The notes below the pieces were generated by a model, which worked only from the letters and a program-made list of their open reading frames with translations, was not told the origin of the DNA and did no database searches. Positions 63,778 through 64,000 of a stretch of DNA of 64,000 nt are shown here, one piece after another. The stretch lies in the NCBI GenBank assembly GCA_963754265.1, contig CAVWFB010000011.1:1-64000 (forward strand), in the 5' to 3' direction. A program made the translations under genes and the position numbers. Source of the stretch: AC-32 sp963754265. GTDB taxonomy: Bacteria; Actinomycetota; Thermoleophilia; Gaiellales; Gaiellaceae. Position 1 is the stretch's first letter. Each line of letters begins with the position of its first letter.

Positions 63778-64000
63778 TCGCGCAATCGTCGAGCGGCAGA
63801 TCGGCCGGCCGCCGCGGGCGTTCCGGTCCGTCGCCGTCCGCTGCCCGTTCGGCCGCCCGGCGATAACGGAGCAGGCAGCCTTCGACGAGTCGGGCGAGCC
63901 GTTCCCGACGACCTTCTACGTCACCTGCCGCCATCTCGTGGCGGCCATCGCCCGGCTCGAGGCCGCGGGCGGGGTCGGGCGCTGGAGCAGACTGGCGCAG
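63764..64000 (+). CDS. DUF501-family protein, 3' end cut by window edge
   Basis: 79 codons are visible. AIVERQIGRPPRAFRSVAVRCPFGRPAI and FPTTFYVTCRHLVAAIARLEAAGGVGRW match the DUF501 family that follows ftsB in Actinobacteria. The function is unknown. Two adjacent GTG codons (63764, 63767) could start it, both inside ftsB. A ppx gene usually comes next, beyond the window. Confidence 0.8.
   Translation, partial: MVDDDRAIVERQIGRPPRAFRSVAVRCPFGRPAITEQAAFDESGEPFPTTFYVTCRHLVAAIARLEAAGGVGRWSRLAQ

Overview
The window is a high-GC (roughly 70 %), gene-dense bacterial chromosome segment with no rRNA genes, no CRISPR array and no recognisable transposase. Its signature genes point to Actinomycetota, most likely the deep class Thermoleophilia (Gaiellales or Solirubrobacterales). 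These are a dnaK-grpE-dnaJ-hspR-clpB heat-shock operon, a phosphatidylinositol-phosphate synthase next to inositol-1-phosphate synthase, a mazG-eno-pyk-ftsB-DUF501 run, and an LCP protein. Lineage is inferred from gene content only. Many genes start with GTG or TTG. Many carry a TANNNT -10 box exactly six bases before the start codon, which implies leaderless mRNAs.

Layout. 1-4.2 kb: carbamate kinase (cut by the window edge), a P-loop cyclic-2,3-diphosphoglycerate-synthetase-like protein, an M3-like metallopeptidase and YjbQ. 4.2-9.1 kb: a secreted phospholipase C-type phosphoesterase, RlmD, a MarR regulator divergent from a secreted beta-propeller, and a frameshifted membrane protein that looks like a presenilin-type aspartyl protease. 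9.1-14.1 kb: a leftward inositol-lipid operon (PAP2 protein, PIP synthase, Ino1, a GT4-PHP fusion, a UDG-like protein). 14.1-17.1 kb: lipoprotein, MoaA and EamA transporter. 17.1-23.7 kb: heat-shock operon. 23.7-28.1 kb: small genes, the pseudouridine pair psuK-psuG, FmdB and LCP. 28.1-35.2 kb: ROK kinase, RsmI, M23 protein, MetG, TatD, RsmA, IspE. 35.2-38.0 kb: a tandem repeat array derived from the 5' flank of tRNA-Gln, then tRNA-Gln, glmU and prs. 38.1-39.9 kb: a secreted glycosidase-like protein.

39.9-54.1 kb is the main accessory region. It holds a Rieske oxygenase, a TetR regulator, an amine oxidase, a potABCD-type polyamine importer, a thioesterase, an FMN/Fe-S/FAD oxidoreductase, an acyl-CoA dehydrogenase, an ADP-forming acyl-CoA synthetase and a class III aminotransferase. 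Similar TGAC-N6-GTCA operators lie before the Rieske/tetR pair and before potD, suggesting one TetR regulon for import and oxidative breakdown of an amine. 54.1-64 kb: rplY, pth, mfd, a PpiC lipoprotein, mazG, eno, pyk, ftsB and a truncated DUF501 gene.

Three genes (presenilin-like, M23, ispE) are each broken by a one-base change in a short homopolymer. Because ispE is normally essential, sequence error is a serious explanation for at least that one.
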